Numbered from the stretch's first letter, positions 17,184 to 26,619 are shown. The stretch: 64,000 nucleotides of DNA from CAKZQX01 sp034435975 (GCA_034435975.1 DAOTWD010000003.1:62001-126000); one strand, 5' to 3'. A program made the numbers and translations. Notes: generated by a model not told the origin, from the letters alone.

Positions 17184-17900
17184 TCAGGACAATCTTGACA
17201 CGATCTCGATCCCATTCAACGCCATATGGTGCAAAAACAGAACATGATGTAAGTCTCCGGGGTGGGCCTTGATGCCTGATTCGCGTGCCGTGCTGACCGG
17301 TGTGTCGAAGGTGTCAACCATGTTGGCAGGAATAATCACCCGCCGCTGAAGATTGTGGGCATTGGCGTGAAGGCGCAAATACATGGCCGAACTATACACG
17401 CACAGGTCAGTACAGTCACCAATGACTATGAACGTATGAATGTGCGTATGGTCGCGCATCCATTCCCCCAGACTCGTGCCAATGTCGGCACTCAGCGAGT
17501 TCTTGGTAATCGTTGTCAACTCACTGGCAAAGGGCAATGCCCGGATCTCGTCGATAGCCTGACTCTCTGCTGTACCGGCGATGCAGTGGGGGGGGTAGGC
17601 TGCAAATTCCGGGGTATCTGGATCATGGGTATCCTGTGCCAGCACAAAAGCTCGTACACCTCGCGCATAGGATCGTGTACAGAGATCAACCACGGGTGCG
17701 ATCAGCGCCCCGACCCGCTCGCTCGCCAGGGGCCCCTGCTTGCAAAAGCCGTTGATCATATCCACCACAAACAGGGCTACCTGCTGTGGTGCCGCATCTA
17801 CTACCTCTGCCAGCGCTATGTCCGGCAAATGATCGTACCATTCTCCTAGATACGCCAGGAAGGGACGCGACTGATCAAGAAGATTGATTTTACTGGACAT
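17184..17900 (-). CDS. pncA: nicotinamidase (isochorismatase-superfamily hydrolase)
   Basis: A 238-residue cysteine hydrolase. Nicotinamidases convert nicotinamide to nicotinate in NAD salvage. The likely triad is Asp47 (VVDMINGF), Lys133 and Cys167 (GDCTDLCVYSS), and a PncA-type metal site is suggested by Asp90, His92 and His105 (QDTHDPD...YPPHCIAGT). The gene is preceded by an NrtR-type regulator of NAD metabolism 60 bp upstream on the same strand, which strongly favours nicotinamidase over other isochorismatase-like activities. The protein is a little longer than many PncA proteins because of an N-terminal extension of about 35 residues. It probably shares the promoter at 18726-18754. Confidence 0.87.
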   Translation of the reverse strand: MSSKINLLDQSRPFLAYLGEWYDHLPDIALAEVVDAAPQQVALFVVDMINGFCKQGPLASERVGALIAPVVDLCTRSYARGVRAFVLAQDTHDPDTPEFAAYPPHCIAGTAESQAIDEIRALPFASELTTITKNSLSADIGTSLGEWMRDHTHIHTFIVIGDCTDLCVYSSAMYLRLHANAHNLQRRVIIPANMVDTFDTPVSTARESGIKAHPGDLHHVLFLHHMALNGIEIVSRLS

Positions 17901-17960
17901 TCATTGTCTCCTTTGTATACTTATACGCCACGATCGGCGTTGCACACCGCACTCCATTGC

Positions 17961-18689
17961 TCAACCGGTTTCATCATCGCTCCCACGATCTTCACGCCAG
18001 CGAAACACAAACTGTTTATCCCCTCGATCACGTCGAAACCGCCACAACCGGGTGGGCCGTCCACGACCTTCACGCATCAAACTGGTTTCTTCCAGAATAC
18101 CGGCCTCTTTGATCTTGCGATAGAAATTGCCTTTATCCAGTTTTTCGCCCAGGATCTGTTCATAAATGTGTTTCAACTCCAGAATGCTAAATACTTCGGG
18201 CAATAACTGAAACGCCAGCGTGGTATATTCCAGTTTGGAACGCAGCCGTGAGAGCGCATAGTTCAAAATAAGATCATGATCAAACGCCAGTCGCGCTGGT
18301 CGGGTACGTACCGGAAACCAGCGTACATCGCTGCTCTCATCACTGACACGTAATTCTTGATCATCGGCTGGCACGATCGCAATATAGGCGACACTGATCA
18401 CCCGTGTGCGCGGGTCACGCTGCGGTTCGCCAAACGTATAGAGTTGCTCCAGATAGACATCATGCACGCCGGTCTCTTCTTCCAACTCACGGCGGGCCGC
18501 CTGCTCCAGCGACTCGTCCATATTGATAAAGCCGCCTGGAATGGCCCAGTAGCCTTCATAGGGCCAGCGCCGCCGCAGCACCAGCAACACATGGAGTTCG
18601 CGGTTGAGCAGCGTAAAAATAACGACATCGACGGTCACTGATGGGCGCTCATAACGTGATGCGTCGTAGGTTGCGGCGTTTTCTTCCAT
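17961..18689 (-). CDS. nrtR: NrtR-type Nudix-domain transcriptional regulator of NAD metabolism
   Basis: A 242-residue protein with an N-terminal Nudix domain (about 20-150) and a C-terminal winged helix (about 155-225, including LPEVFSILELKHIYEQILGE and the basic wing GRPTRLWRF). This is the architecture of NrtR, which represses NAD biosynthesis or salvage genes and releases DNA on binding ADP-ribose. The Nudix box is intact here (GGFINMDE then REELEEETG-type spacing: G-x5-E-x7-REL-x-EE-x-G-V), whereas many NrtR proteins have a degenerate box. The ATG at 18689 follows AAAGGAG. A promoter with an overlapping palindrome lies directly upstream, implying autoregulation of the nrtR-pncA operon. 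Confidence 0.9.
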   Translation of the reverse strand: MEENAATYDASRYERPSVTVDVVIFTLLNRELHVLLVLRRRWPYEGYWAIPGGFINMDESLEQAARRELEEETGVHDVYLEQLYTFGEPQRDPRTRVISVAYIAIVPADDQELRVSDESSDVRWFPVRTRPARLAFDHDLILNYALSRLRSKLEYTTLAFQLLPEVFSILELKHIYEQILGEKLDKGNFYRKIKEAGILEETSLMREGRGRPTRLWRFRRDRGDKQFVFRWREDRGSDDETG

Positions 18690-18705
18690 CCAGCGCTCCT
18701 TTATA

Positions 18706-18726
18706 TTAGTGTTAATTACACACTAA
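18706..18726. promoter_or_regulatory. predicted NrtR operator palindrome
   Basis: A 21-bp palindrome with 7-bp arms TTAGTGT (18706-18712) and ACACTAA (18720-18726) around a 7-bp AT-rich centre. It begins at the last base of the -10 box and covers the expected transcription start of the nrtR-pncA operon, ideal for repression. NrtR operators are palindromes of about this length; the exact consensus for this lineage was not checked. Confidence 0.65.
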
Positions 18727-18754
18727 GTATAGCGTAGAATACACATGCTGTCAA
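18726..18754 (-). promoter_or_regulatory. sigma-70-type promoter of the nrtR-pncA operon
   Basis: On the minus strand a perfect TTGACA (18749-18754) and TATACT (18726-18731) are spaced by exactly 17 bp. Transcription should start near 18719, inside the palindrome, and reach the AAAGGAG site and ATG at 18689. It is the best promoter match seen in the window. Confidence 0.8.
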
Positions 18755-19002
18755 GTTACACGAGGTACGCAGTCCACCATTACCAGGTAGCGCATATGTT
18801 GATTGTAGGGAGGATGTATCCATTGGCAAGTCTGGTATCTGGTATAATGGTTAGAATGTTCCACTACTCTTGTGGTTGAGCTTGTAAGACGAGTGTCGGG
18901 CGACACACTCCTGGGAGCCGTCACAGTAAGCGCGTGCTACGACATAGCTGACCTCTGGTGGCTGAAAGCTCGTCGTGCAGCACATCACAGACAGAGGTAC
19001 CG

Positions 19003-19848
19003 ATGCGTATTGCTATTACCGGCGCAAATGGACAACTGGGACGGGCTTTACAGGCTAGCCTGGCTCCTCATCACGATCTGGTGTTGCTCAATCGGGGCAC
19101 GGTTGATCTACTGCTGCCCAAAACCGTTGGGCAGATTGTGGCAACACATGCGCAACTGGTTATTCATACCGCGGCGTATACCAATGTCGATGGCTGTGCC
19201 CGTGACCCGGATCGAGCCTATCGCATCAACGGGTTGGGTACACGCTATGTAGCTCTGGCATGTCAGCACCTCGACGCGCCGCTGGTGTACATCAGCACGA
19301 ACGAAGTTTTTGCGGGGAGCGCTAGCCGACCGTATATGGAATACGATCCGGTCGGGCCGATCAATGCCTATGGCTGGTCGAAGTGGGTTGGCGAGCAGGT
19401 GGTGCGAGAGCTGTTGCACCGCTTTTACATCGTGCGCGTGGCCTGGTTGTTTGGTGGTGAGCGTAACTTTGTGCGCACGGTTTTGCAACTGGCTGCTCAT
19501 CCGCCTGCCGGTGGGTTGCGGATGGTGACGAATGAGATCGGCAACCCGACATATACGACCGATCTAGCCGCCGCGATTGCTGACTTGATTACACTGCCAT
19601 TCTATGGCGTCTATCACCTGGTCAACAGCGGCGCATGTTCGCGCTATGAATATGCCCAGGAAATCTTGCGCCAGACCAGGCAGGAGCATATACCGCTGAC
19701 ACCAATTACCCTGGCTGATTTCGAGCGTGATAGTACGCCCCCGCCCTATACAGCCCTGGCGAATGTTGCTGGTGCAGCGTTGGGCGTGACACTACGGCCC
19801 TGGCAAATGGCACTGGCCGATTTTCTGGCGCAGATTCGGTGCCATTGA
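19003..19848 (+). CDS. rmlD: dTDP-4-dehydrorhamnose reductase-like SDR protein
   Basis: A 281-residue extended short-chain dehydrogenase of the RmlD type, which reduces dTDP-4-keto-L-rhamnose with NADPH to give dTDP-L-rhamnose. It shows the nucleotide-binding GANGQLGRAL, VIHTAAYTNVDGCARDPDRAYRIN, STNEVFAG and the catalytic YGWSKWVGE (YxxxK). The ATG at 19003 has AGAGGT just upstream; longer in-frame starts lack one. A TATAAT at 18843-18848 could drive it with a leader of about 150 nt. No rmlABC neighbours are seen here, but the glycan operon at 1.6-5.1 kb could use the product. Some homologues act on other 4-keto sugars. Confidence 0.85.
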   Translation: MRIAITGANGQLGRALQASLAPHHDLVLLNRGTVDLLLPKTVGQIVATHAQLVIHTAAYTNVDGCARDPDRAYRINGLGTRYVALACQHLDAPLVYISTNEVFAGSASRPYMEYDPVGPINAYGWSKWVGEQVVRELLHRFYIVRVAWLFGGERNFVRTVLQLAAHPPAGGLRMVTNEIGNPTYTTDLAAAIADLITLPFYGVYHLVNSGACSRYEYAQEILRQTRQEHIPLTPITLADFERDSTPPPYTALANVAGAALGVTLRPWQMALADFLAQIRCH

Positions 19849-19941
19849 CAGGTAACCTCTAGCAGGTACTTTCGTGCTGCTGCGCCTCTACCAGGTGTGC
19901 ATCACAGCATTGAAGCGAGGAACCCGGCATGGAGAAGCATG

Positions 19942-20886
19942 CTATGCTCCGAATTGCTCACCGATGATACCTTGCTGATATCCACTGAGCCAGGCGCGGC
20001 CAGGCATACGACGTTTGCCAGCTGGCTGCACCGCTATTAATTCCAGCGCACCACTGCCGGTCATTATCAGCGGGCCATCCGCTACATCCACACATGTACC
20101 TGGCGGGTCATTGTCCACCCGCTGCGCATGCACCTGAGCAGCTAGAAGCTTAAGCGTCTGGCCGCGAAAGGTGGTAAACGCGCCCGGCCATGGATCATAT
20201 GCCCGGATAGAACGCTCAATGATCACGGCTGGCAACGTCCAGTCGATTCGCCCATCTTCTTTCGTGAGCAATCGGGTCACTGTGGCTTGACGGTGATCTT
20301 GCTCGCGCAGTTCCAACTGGTTGGCAGCATAGCGTGGTAATACCTCCAGGAGCAACTGTGCACCCAGTTCAAACAACTGTGCTGTCAGTGGCCCTGTACG
20401 GGCATCAGCCAGGAGCGGCACGGTAGCCTGGGCTAGAATCGGCCCGCTGTCCATTCCTGGCGTCAACTTCATGATCGTTACGCCGGTCTCCGTATCGCCA
20501 GCCAGAATAGCTCCAGCTACGGGCATCGGGCCACGATATAGTGGCAACAGGGAGGGATGGATGTTGAGATAGCCGCGTGGTGGAATGGACAGGATCTCTT
20601 TGCGCAGAATTTCACCGTAGGCGGCCACTACCCCCACTTCTGGTTGCAAGGCCGATAGATGAGCCACGATTGCCGGGTCGCGCAGCGTTGGCGGTTGAAT
20701 GATTGGCAACCCTAGTGCTTGTGCCGCAACCTTGACTGGCGGGGGCGTCAGAACACGGTTGCGCCCGGCTGGCCGATCGGGTTGGGTAACGACGCCGACA
20801 ATCTCGTACCCAGCCTGCACCAGTGCCGTGAGAGGCGCAACCGCAACAGCGGGACTGCCTAGATAGAGAATACGCATTTTATACAA
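19942..20886 (-). CDS. fmt: methionyl-tRNA formyltransferase
   Basis: A 314-residue Fmt, which formylates the initiator Met-tRNA with 10-formyl-THF. Visible motifs are the N-terminal MRILYLGSPAVAVAPL, VVTQPDRPAGR, the signature LNIHPSLLPLYRGPMPVAGAI with catalytic His, and TGVTIMKLTPGMDSGPI with catalytic Asp. The C-terminal OB-like tRNA-binding domain is present. Start choice: TTG at 20886 has GGAG about 6 nt upstream, while the ATG at 20877 gives the usual family N-terminus but leaves the site 15 nt away. The two differ by three residues. Confidence 0.96.
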   Translation of the reverse strand: MYKMRILYLGSPAVAVAPLTALVQAGYEIVGVVTQPDRPAGRNRVLTPPPVKVAAQALGLPIIQPPTLRDPAIVAHLSALQPEVGVVAAYGEILRKEILSIPPRGYLNIHPSLLPLYRGPMPVAGAILAGDTETGVTIMKLTPGMDSGPILAQATVPLLADARTGPLTAQLFELGAQLLLEVLPRYAANQLELREQDHRQATVTRLLTKEDGRIDWTLPAVIIERSIRAYDPWPGAFTTFRGQTLKLLAAQVHAQRVDNDPPGTCVDVADGPLIMTGSGALELIAVQPAGKRRMPGRAWLSGYQQGIIGEQFGA

Positions 20887-21004
20887 TACACTCCAGTTTA
20901 TTTCACAAATGTTGTCAGGCCCATTCCAGTGCGGTGGTCTGGAGAGACGTTACCTATTGAGGCACTTCTCAGGTCTCGTGGAGGCCTGCGGCCTCGCAAC
21001 CCTC

Positions 21005-21032
21005 CACTGGCGAACGTTCCCTAGAACCGGGG
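21005..21032 (+). repeat. dispersed repeat B, copy 1
   Basis: The sequence beginning CACTGGCGAACGTTCCCTAG recurs with four differences at 32496-32521. Its core is palindromic (GTTC...GAAC). It lies in the 300-bp gene-free stretch between fmt and the alcohol dehydrogenase remnant, which otherwise holds a short GAGGCC/GGCCTC hairpin and nothing recognisable. Confidence 0.5.
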
Positions 21033-21189
21033 AAACAGGGACATGGTTGCAGCATGCATACTCATCATAGTATAATGCACAATATGGTTTTTCGTGCATC
21101 TATACTTTAATAGCGAGAAGTGCAAAAAGCAGATCTCAGCCATAACTCCATATTATTACCAGATCAATCTCAACCCTGATAGCATATTC

Positions 21190-21558
21190 ATGCCAGCTTT
21201 ATTGTTTGATGGCCGGTTGCGCCTGGTTCATGATTATCCACAACCACACCTGATAGCAGGTGTGGCCTTGATTCGGCCCCATGTAATGGGCGTCTGTCAT
21301 ACTGATATTGAAATCTGCGTGGTTATATGCATTTCCAGGGAGTACTGGGGCATGAATTTGTCGGCACCGTTGTGGGTCGATGAAGTCCAGTTGATAGGGT
21401 CACGCTGTGGTCTATTTGCTCCGGCACTACGGCTGCTGGAGCGGCATTTGATCGAAACTGCTCCATTGATACATGCGTCTTTTAATCTACGTGATGGATT
21501 AGCCGCCTTCGCTGCTGCTCCGGGTCAACTGAAGGTACTGGTGCATCACCGGCATTGA
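21190..21558 (+). pseudogene. remnant of a zinc-type alcohol dehydrogenase (MDR family)
   Basis: The N-terminus (MPALLFDGRLRLV...GVCHTDIEI) matches medium-chain zinc alcohol dehydrogenases. The same protein then continues in another frame as RGYMHFQGVLGHEFVG (from about 21318), the conserved zinc-ligand region GHEFVG, so there is a frameshift near 21316. After that the sequence jumps to a typical C-terminus in the original frame (VQLIGSRCGLFAPALRLLE...LAAFAAAPGQLKVLV). About 200 residues, including the NAD-binding Rossmann fold, are missing. A frameshift plus a large internal deletion means it is dead. An open frame spans the whole remnant by chance. Confidence 0.8.
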
Positions 21559-21626
21559 TCGATCCAGTTGATCCGGTCTGCAGATGTAGTCATGTGTCAG
21601 CAAGAACCGCTTGTATAGAGGCATGC

Positions 21627-22967
21627 TTGATAGTGGACTATAACCGTATTCTGATCGCTGACGATGATAAATCAATGTGTCAGATACTCCAGGTTCTCCT
21701 TCAGAGCCAGGGATATGAGGTGTTGCTTGCGCATGACGGCTATGAACTCCTACGTATAGCTCAGGAGTACCCCCTTGATCTGATACTGGTGGATTTGATG
21801 ATGCCGGCGATGGATGGGTATGAAGCTATTCGTCAGATTCGTAATGATACCCGGACATCGTATCTGCCGATATTGATCCTGACGGCTCGATCAAATCCGG
21901 ATGAAGTGGTGACGGGTTTTGAGAGTGGTGCCGATGATTATATTATCAAGCCGTTTGATATCGATGAACTGCTGGCACGGATCAAACGTCATCTCTGGCG
22001 AGCTGCACAACGGCCAGTATATAGCCCGCTAACCGGCCTGGCGGGAAATGTGCTGTTGACCGAAGAGTTGAAGTATCGGATCAAAAGCAATGAACCGTTT
22101 GCGCTCTTGTACATTGATCTTGATAATTTCAAAGCCTTTAACGATGTCTATGGTTTTGCGCGTGGGGATCGCATGATTCGCCTGCTGGCCGATGTGTTGC
22201 TCACAGGGGTTTCGCGCTATCAACACAAGCAGGATTTTATCGGGCACATTGGTGGTGATGACTTCGCCATTATTACGACACCCGATATTCTGCATCCGTT
22301 GTGTACAACGTTGATTGAGCAGTTCGATGCCTGCGTCCACAAACTCTACGATCCGGAAGACATTCAACGGGGCTACTTGCAAAGCGTTGATCGCCAGGGG
22401 GTGTTGCGTCAGTTCCCAATCACCTCAATCTCGATCGGGGTAGTAACGAACTGTCACCGCTCCTTCACAGATTACGAAGAAGTCAGCCGCATTGCAACTG
22501 AGATGAAACAGTATGCAAAAACCAGGCCCGGCAGTGTGTATGAAGTCGATCAGCGTAGTGCCTTTCGGCTCGAGTCTACGAGAACCTTTTCCGATTCTGT
22601 GGTACCAACGGTCTTTTTGATTTGTGGCGATGTCACCCTGACCTATCGCTTGCAAGTCTTACTCCAGCAGCAAAGCTATCGTATCGTGCTGGCTCCGGAT
22701 GTCGCATCGGCCTATCTACAGTTACAGAACGCTCCACAGTGTCCCGATCTGCTGGTGATTGATGTGCGGCTGGGGCCGATGGTACACGAATTATGTGCTA
22801 CACTACGCCGAGACGTACCAGCGTTGCCGGTGCTGCTGCTGATGCCGTTATCTGAGACACCAGTTTTGGATAGGGAACATGGGCTGCAGAATTATCTCTG
22901 GCAGCCTTTTAGCGATCAGGAATTTCTTACCAACGTGCAAGCGCTCTTGTCGCACGTTATGTTCTAG
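21627..22967 (+). CDS. REC-GGDEF-REC response regulator (putative diguanylate cyclase)
   Basis: A response regulator of about 446 residues. The first receiver domain has the acidic pair in ILIADDDKSM, the phospho-acceptor in LILVDLMMPAMDG, and TA and KPF switch residues. A GGDEF domain follows with LLYIDLDNFKAFNDVYGFARGD and an active-site loop reading IGGDDF, one conservative change from GGDEF, and RFPITSISIG-type ending. A second receiver-like domain (about 330-446) has lost most acidic residues but keeps VIDVRLG. It is likely to make cyclic di-GMP in response to phosphorylation. The TTG at 21627 has AGAGG 5 nt upstream; GTG at 21633 is the alternative. Confidence 0.85.
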   Translation: MIVDYNRILIADDDKSMCQILQVLLQSQGYEVLLAHDGYELLRIAQEYPLDLILVDLMMPAMDGYEAIRQIRNDTRTSYLPILILTARSNPDEVVTGFESGADDYIIKPFDIDELLARIKRHLWRAAQRPVYSPLTGLAGNVLLTEELKYRIKSNEPFALLYIDLDNFKAFNDVYGFARGDRMIRLLADVLLTGVSRYQHKQDFIGHIGGDDFAIITTPDILHPLCTTLIEQFDACVHKLYDPEDIQRGYLQSVDRQGVLRQFPITSISIGVVTNCHRSFTDYEEVSRIATEMKQYAKTRPGSVYEVDQRSAFRLESTRTFSDSVVPTVFLICGDVTLTYRLQVLLQQQSYRIVLAPDVASAYLQLQNAPQCPDLLVIDVRLGPMVHELCATLRRDVPALPVLLLMPLSETPVLDREHGLQNYLWQPFSDQEFLTNVQALLSHVMF

Positions 22968-23015
22968 CTCCCCATACCCGCAGAGTTCTTATTTTCATGG
23001 TAAGGATAAAGGTGC

Positions 23016-26000
23016 ATGGAACTGCGAATACAAATCTCCAGAATTATTGCAAAACTTAAACGTAGTCGCTATCGTAATCACACCCGAACGGTGAACTCGT
23101 CTATGGCAGATGCGACCGATACAGGGATGATCGAGGCGCATGTTGAGCAACAGGATGGCAAAGCTGTGGCCCATCCGGTTGATCCGCGCCATCAAGGTAC
23201 TAGCCTGTTTGTGCGACGCTTACGCCCTGCTCACCAGCGCTTATTGGCGCTGATCGTGGCGATTCCGCTTGTGATTGCGGGCTGGCTGTTGATCGACAAT
23301 ATTCGCACTGCGCGGGCAGCGTCACAATTTGTGGTGCTGGTTGCTCCATTCACCGATGCGGGTGATATGCAGACTGGCCGTAAAGTTGCCACGCAGTTAA
23401 CAGCGCTGCTCCAGGAGTACACCGCTGATCATCCACACATGGTGATCCGGTCGATTCGGACAACTCCGACAGATGAAACAATGGCCCTTCAGATGGCAAC
23501 CCGTCAGGGTGCCGATCTGTTGATCTGGGGCAGCGTGTCTGCTGGTGGACTGCCCGATGCGCCTACGTTGCAACCCCGCCTGACCTATGCCCCGGTGGGC
23601 AGCTATGGCCCGCATGTGTGGGCTGGCTATACCGGACGCTTCCGTATGCCTCACACGTATACCCTGGCAAACGAGGGAACCTTGCTTAATGGCCAGGCGG
23701 TCTTACCGCGCTTGCTGGTCGCGCTGGCCGATTATAGTCAAGGAAACGCCGATCAAGCCTATACCGCTCTGTCGCGTCTCCTCGATGATTATCCCCTGGA
23801 ACTCAACCCGACTTTTCCGGATGTCATTCGTGGCAATATCCTGTGGGCACGTGGAGCCTACGATCAGGCCGTGGCGGCCTATCGTCGGGCGCTGGAGCAA
23901 CCGACCGGTGTGGTTGCCGCCGAACGGGCGCTGTTGTACAACAACCTGGGTGCAATTTTGCTAGATGCTGATAACGAACTGGCCGCCAGTGTGTTATATG
24001 AAGCCAGTCGCCAGATCCAGCAAACCAGTCCAGAGAATGACCTGGGTGAACTGCGGTTCAACCTGGGCTTGCTGGCACAACAGCATAATCAGCCGAACCA
24101 GGCCATCGAGTCTTTTGAACCGGCACGTAGCCTGCTACCAGCAAATACACCGTTGCTGGTAGCGTTGAGCCAGGCTTACCGTGAAGCCGGGCGCCTTGAG
24201 GAGGCGCAGACCACCCTGGCTCAGGCTGAAAGGCAAATTCGGCGTGACCTGCGTAGTGTTCCTGTTAATCAACGCTCGCTTTTGAGTCAGTTTCTGCGTG
24301 CAGCCTACCAGGAGCAACGTGCGTTGTTACATATAGCGCGCCAGATCAATGCGTACGGTCCGCTTACCTGGGAGTTGGAGAGTATTTCCCCCCAACCACC
24401 CGCCGCCTTGAACGCAGCCCAGGATTATATGCAAAACGCAGTGGCCCTCAGTACGGATACGCTGGCAGATTGGCGGAGCCGCGCCGCCGCGACGACCGCC
24501 GCCGGCAACGGCTTGGGCCTGGTGGCAAATGGACAGGCGGAGCGCATCGAGCAATATCTGACCCGCCAGCAATTTTATCAGGCACTGCTCATCCTTGAAG
24601 AAGGCCGCACCCGCCAGAACGGATCGCACAACCTGTTTAGCGGCATCCACGCCGCATTATTTGGCTCAAGAACGCGCTTTGAAGAGGGACAGGCGTTATT
24701 GCAATCATTGTATGCCAGCAAACCCAACAATGTACCCGTTTTACTGGCCTATGCCCGCTCGCTACGTCTGGCAAACAATTATGATGAGGCCCAGGTGGCC
24801 CAGATCTATGATACGGTGATCGAGCGCACTCCGCAGCGCCCAGAAGGCTACTATGGTCGCGGCTGGCTGGAATTGGATCGACGGGCGGACAGCCTGGAAG
24901 GACGAACGATAGCACGGCAATGGATGGAACAGGCATTGGAACGTGACCCAACCTTCTTTCCGGCCCGCTTCAAACTGGTCGATATTGCCAAGCTTGACGG
25001 TGATCTGGAACAGGTGCTGGCACAACTGCGGATTCTGGCCGAGCAACGTCCTGATGACGCGCTGGTACATTTCCACATAGCCGAAACATTGTTGCAGCAG
25101 GACGATCTATCGGCAGCTCAAACTACCTATACCTATGCACTGAAGCTCAAGGATGATTTTCCCGAAGCCTGGTTTGGCCTGGCTCGTACCCAATATCTAT
25201 TGGATCAGCATGACCCGGAAGCGTTGCGCAGTATTGATCGCGCTATTGCCCTCCGCCCGCAATATGCCGAAGCTATGCTGTTTAAGGGACAGATGCTGCA
25301 AGCGATGGGGCACCACGATGCCGCGGATGCCCAGTTTCAAAGTGCGATAGATGCTGGCCTGCGGGATTTTCAGGTACTCTATACGATTGGCGAGCAGTTG
25401 TTAGAACACGATAAGGCTCCCCAGGCAGTCGTTGCCTTCAAAACCGCGCTTGAAGAACAACCAGGCAATCCCTGGTTACATCATGGTCTGGGGCGGGCGT
25501 TTCTGGCGCTTAACAACCTGGATCGGGCCCGAACAGAACTGCAGACAGCGCTGAATGCGATCAATGAGAGTGATCCGGAGCTACACCAGTTGCGGGCCTC
25601 GGTATTGATTGACCTGGGGCATGTGGAGTGGCGCACCCCTTATGTCGATCCGCTCCAGCGCAACAATGCCCTGGAGCGAGCATTTGCCTACTATCAGCAG
25701 GCCTTGAGCCTGGATGCAACACGCGTTGATGCGGTGATCGGGTTGGGCGAGATCGCTGCCAGTCGTGGGAATTGGAACGTGGCCCTGACCCACTTTGAAC
25801 ATGCCCGCAATCTTTCTGTGAATGACGATAATCCGCTGGTTCACTTCTGGATCGCAGAAGCGCTGCTGCGTCAACCCGAATTCGATCCCATACATAGCGC
25901 CGATACCTATCGCCAGTTTATGGAACGGGCTATTGCCGAGTATCAGCAAGCATTGGCATTACGCCCCGAATTTCCACCAGCGTTGCTGGGCCAGGCGCAT

Positions 26001-26567
26001 GCGCAACTCGCTCTGGGGCAACGCGCTGCTGCTGCCAGGAGCATTGAAACAGCGCTACGCATCCAGCCCCAGTATGCCGAAGCGCTGTTGTTCAAAGGCA
26101 AGCTCGAGCAAGAAGCGGGCAATGAGAATGCAGCTCTGGCAGCGTATAATGCAGCGATTGATGCCAACAACACCATTGCTGAGACATTCTATCGCCGGGC
26201 GGTGCTATTGATGCAGCGCCTGGAGTATGAGGCGGCAGCTCAGGATCTGCAACGTGCTATAGCGTTGCAGCCCAATTTTTCCGAGGCTTTTTACTGGTTG
26301 GGGCATACCTATATGGCTCAGAACCAGATGGAACGTGCGCGTGATGCCTTTCGATCCGCTGTGCAGTCGCGGGCTGGCGATTATACCGCTGCCCGATTCT
26401 ATCAAGGTCTGGCCGAAGAACATCTTAATCTCTATGATGAGGCCGTAGCTTCCTTTGAGGCGGTGATCCAGGCCAATGACGCAGGCGAATTTAGCATGCA
26501 AGCCCGTACAGAGTTGGAACGTATTCGCTTGAGCATTGCCCGTTCACAAATTCGCGGGTTGTATTAG
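23016..26567 (+). CDS. large membrane-anchored tetratricopeptide repeat protein
   Basis: An 1183-residue protein with a cytoplasmic N-terminus of about 75 residues and one transmembrane helix (about 76-96). A FlgO/TolB-like alpha-beta segment follows (FVVLVAPFTDAGDM...ADLLIWGSV). From about residue 230 to the end it is almost entirely TPR repeats, visible from recurring A-x-x-Y-x-x-A-L and P-x-x-A/W patterns such as YAEAMLFKGQML and YAEALLFKGKLE. TPR arrays are protein-protein scaffolds; the orientation suggests the repeats lie outside the membrane. The ATG at 23016 follows AAAGG. It is 48 bp after the REC-GGDEF-REC gene and may be co-transcribed. The partners are unknown. Confidence 0.85.
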   Translation: MELRIQISRIIAKLKRSRYRNHTRTVNSSMADATDTGMIEAHVEQQDGKAVAHPVDPRHQGTSLFVRRLRPAHQRLLALIVAIPLVIAGWLLIDNIRTARAASQFVVLVAPFTDAGDMQTGRKVATQLTALLQEYTADHPHMVIRSIRTTPTDETMALQMATRQGADLLIWGSVSAGGLPDAPTLQPRLTYAPVGSYGPHVWAGYTGRFRMPHTYTLANEGTLLNGQAVLPRLLVALADYSQGNADQAYTALSRLLDDYPLELNPTFPDVIRGNILWARGAYDQAVAAYRRALEQPTGVVAAERALLYNNLGAILLDADNELAASVLYEASRQIQQTSPENDLGELRFNLGLLAQQHNQPNQAIESFEPARSLLPANTPLLVALSQAYREAGRLEEAQTTLAQAERQIRRDLRSVPVNQRSLLSQFLRAAYQEQRALLHIARQINAYGPLTWELESISPQPPAALNAAQDYMQNAVALSTDTLADWRSRAAATTAAGNGLGLVANGQAERIEQYLTRQQFYQALLILEEGRTRQNGSHNLFSGIHAALFGSRTRFEEGQALLQSLYASKPNNVPVLLAYARSLRLANNYDEAQVAQIYDTVIERTPQRPEGYYGRGWLELDRRADSLEGRTIARQWMEQALERDPTFFPARFKLVDIAKLDGDLEQVLAQLRILAEQRPDDALVHFHIAETLLQQDDLSAAQTTYTYALKLKDDFPEAWFGLARTQYLLDQHDPEALRSIDRAIALRPQYAEAMLFKGQMLQAMGHHDAADAQFQSAIDAGLRDFQVLYTIGEQLLEHDKAPQAVVAFKTALEEQPGNPWLHHGLGRAFLALNNLDRARTELQTALNAINESDPELHQLRASVLIDLGHVEWRTPYVDPLQRNNALERAFAYYQQALSLDATRVDAVIGLGEIAASRGNWNVALTHFEHARNLSVNDDNPLVHFWIAEALLRQPEFDPIHSADTYRQFMERAIAEYQQALALRPEFPPALLGQAHAQLALGQRAAAARSIETALRIQPQYAEALLFKGKLEQEAGNENAALAAYNAAIDANNTIAETFYRRAVLLMQRLEYEAAAQDLQRAIALQPNFSEAFYWLGHTYMAQNQMERARDAFRSAVQSRAGDYTAARFYQGLAEEHLNLYDEAVASFEAVIQANDAGEFSMQARTELERIRLSIARSQIRGLY

Positions 26568-26577
26568 TGCGGTGAGC

Positions 26578-26619
26578 AGGGATGATCGCACGGGGCAAAG
26601 CCTCGCATGTCCCTCTTTT
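26578..26619 (+). terminator. probable intrinsic terminator after the TPR gene
   Basis: AGGGA (26578-26582) pairs with TCCCT (26610-26614), and an inner CGGGGC / GCCTCG stem closes on AAA. The hairpin is followed by CTTTT. It lies 11 bp beyond the stop of the TPR gene. The middle of the stem has mismatches, so strength is uncertain. Confidence 0.5.
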
